Of a stretch of DNA of 13,675 bases, positions 12,623 to 13,675 are shown one piece after another (the stretch's first letter is position 1; the number at the start of each line of letters is the position of its first letter). A model generated the notes under the pieces. The model searched no databases and was not told where the DNA came from. It saw only the letters and a program-made list of their open reading frames with translations. The DNA comes from CAVPEW01 sp050247895 (GTDB lineage: Bacteria > Actinomycetota > Acidimicrobiia > Acidimicrobiales > VFJN01). The stretch spans positions 1 to 13,675 of the forward strand of contig JBFWTJ010000083.1 of assembly GCA_050247895.1 (NCBI GenBank), written 5' to 3'. The position numbers and the translations under genes are program-made.

Positions 12623-13675
12623 TCACGGACCGGGCACCTCCCAGCCCCGGGCCCGCTCCACGGCCCGCAGCCAACGCCGGTAGGCCTCGTCGGCGTCCGC
12701 CGCGGCAGGTCCCGGCTCGAAGGCCCGGTCGAGCTGCCAGGTGGCCCCCACCTCGTCGAGCGAGTCCCACACGCCGACCGTGAGCCCGGCCAGCCCGGCC
12801 GCGCCCCAGGCGGTCGCCTCGGTGACCACCGGGCGCTCGACCCGGCACCCGAGCTGGTCGGCCTGGAGCTGGAGCAGCACGTCGTTGGCCGCCGCGCCCC
12901 CGTCGACGCGCAGCGCGCCGGGCGCGTGGCCCGAGGCCCGGGTCATCGCGTCCACGACGTCGCGGTTGCGGAAGGCGATGGCCTCGAGCACGGCCCGGGC
13001 CAGGTGGGCCCGGCCCACGCCGCGGGTCAGCCCCACGATCGTGCCCCGGGCGTGGGGATCCCACCACGGGCTGCCCAGGCCGGTGAAGGCCGGCACCACC
13101 ACCACGCCCTCGCTCGAGTCGACCGACGCGGCCAGCGCCGCGGTCTCGGCGGCGTGGACCACCACGCCCAGGCCGTCCCGCAGCCACTGCACCGCGGCGC
13201 CCGTGGAGAACACGGCACCCTCCAGCGCGTAGGTCGGCCCGTCGTGGTCGGTCCAGGCCACCGTGGTGAGCAGGCCCTCGGTGGGCGGCGGGCGCTCGGC
13301 CCCCACGTCCATCAGCACGAACGAGCCGGTGCCGTAGGTGCTCTTGGCCATGCCGGGCCGGTGGCAGGCCTGGCCGAACAGCGCCGCCTGCTGGTCGCCG
13401 GCGACCCCCGCCACCGGCGTCCCCGGGCGCAGCCCCCAGCCCTGGACCACCGCGCCGAAGTGGGAGGCCGACGGCTGCACCTCGGGGAGCGCGCCGGTTG
13501 GGATCCCGAACAGGGCGCAGAGCTCCTCGGACCAGGCCAGCCGGTCGATGTCGAACAGCAGGGTCCGGCTGGCGTTGGACGGCTCGGTGGCGAAGCAGCC
13601 GCCCGAGGTGGCCCCGGTCAGGGTCCACAGCACCCAGGCGTCCACCGTCCCGAGGGCCAGGGCGGGCGTGGCGGC
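12623..13675 (-). CDS. glpK: Glycerol kinase, C-terminal 350 residues (N-terminus outside window)
   Basis: The frame is open to the right edge, so the gene continues beyond the window; a GTG at 13645 is internal (it is the Val of GTVDAWVLW). It phosphorylates glycerol to glycerol-3-phosphate with ATP in the cytosol. FGGY-kinase signatures are clear: GTVDAWVLWTLTG, SNASRTLLFDI, GVAGDQQAALFGQ (Asp-Gln that contacts glycerol, D245/Q246 in E. coli), KSTYGTGSFVLMD, FTGLGSPWWDPHARGTIVG, and the ATP-site region LRVDGGAAANDVLLQLQADQ. About 150 N-terminal residues, with R83, E84 and Y135 of E. coli numbering, are not visible. The usual partners glpF or glpD are not in the window. The GlpK call rests on near-continuous similarity. 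Confidence 0.94.
   Translation of the reverse strand, partial: AATPALALGTVDAWVLWTLTGATSGGCFATEPSNASRTLLFDIDRLAWSEELCALFGIPTGALPEVQPSASHFGAVVQGWGLRPGTPVAGVAGDQQAALFGQACHRPGMAKSTYGTGSFVLMDVGAERPPPTEGLLTTVAWTDHDGPTYALEGAVFSTGAAVQWLRDGLGVVVHAAETAALAASVDSSEGVVVVPAFTGLGSPWWDPHARGTIVGLTRGVGRAHLARAVLEAIAFRNRDVVDAMTRASGHAPGALRVDGGAAANDVLLQLQADQLGCRVERPVVTEATAWGAAGLAGLTVGVWDSLDEVGATWQLDRAFEPGPAAADADEAYRRWLRAVERARGWEVPGP

Noticed and set aside
13540..13600. Glu in place of Asp in the glpK segment before SNASRT, as a possible active-site loss
   Set aside because: The glycerol-contacting Asp-Gln corresponds to GDQQ, which is intact here; the segment before SNASRT is not that residue.
1..13675. CRISPR arrays, tRNA/rRNA genes, riboswitches, IS ends or phage genes
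   Set aside because: No regularly spaced repeats, no cloverleaf-like or rRNA segments, no transposase or integrase proteins, and no recognised riboswitch core were found by reading both strands.

Overview
The window is very GC-rich, with strong G/C bias at third codon positions, frequent GTG and TTG starts, and several apparently leaderless promoters. This points to a high-GC actinobacterium. The gene set fits an Actinomycetota chromosome, possibly a deep branch such as Acidimicrobiia, but that placement is inference: a DUF3040 membrane protein, type I CoaA, an MtrA/MtrB/LpqB-like cluster, an LmbE/PIG-L deacetylase and an ACT-GAF protein. I see no insertion sequences, phage genes, CRISPR arrays, tRNAs or rRNAs. 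It reads as core chromosome, not an island.

Layout. (1) 1-1097 (+) is the 3' part of a TgpA-like transglutaminase/DUF4129 membrane protein whose core triad looks altered. It converges on (2) a minus-strand group, 4421 down to 1187: pantothenate kinase (coaA), a NUDIX hydrolase, DNA polymerase IV (dinB, overlapping the NUDIX stop by 4 bp) and a DUF3040 protein. (3) A 92-aa two-TM protein (4491-4769, +) is divergent from coaA with back-to-back leaderless-type promoters. It converges on a PIG-L deacetylase (5578-4883, -) across a tandem hairpin repeat. (4) An inositol-monophosphatase-family gene (5626-6450, +) is divergent from the deacetylase. (5) A co-directional block at 6675-9759 holds a STAS-like protein, an MtrA-like response regulator, an MtrB-like sensor kinase and a short GerMN lipoprotein, resembling a minimal mtrA-mtrB-lpqB module. 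(6) A secreted protein of unknown function (9827-10642, +) faces a small basic protein (10990-10724, -) across a large hairpin. (7) A TetR regulator (11740-11150, -) with a near-perfect palindromic operator over its own -35 is divergent from an ACT-GAF protein (11884-12579, +), which converges on glycerol kinase (glpK, -, its N-terminus beyond the window end).

How the genes fit together. Block 5 is the clearest functional unit: envelope sensing by kinase plus lipoprotein, output through an OmpR-type regulator, perhaps with STAS input. The tetR/ACT-GAF divergon is a small regulatory unit with visible cis elements. The coaA-NUDIX-dinB-DUF3040 group looks like positional co-transcription of housekeeping genes. 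No clearly novel multi-gene system is evident. The most interesting points are the reduced LpqB-like lipoprotein, the altered transglutaminase triad, the tetR operator/promoter, the near-identical coaA and tetR start regions, and the hairpins in the convergent gaps.
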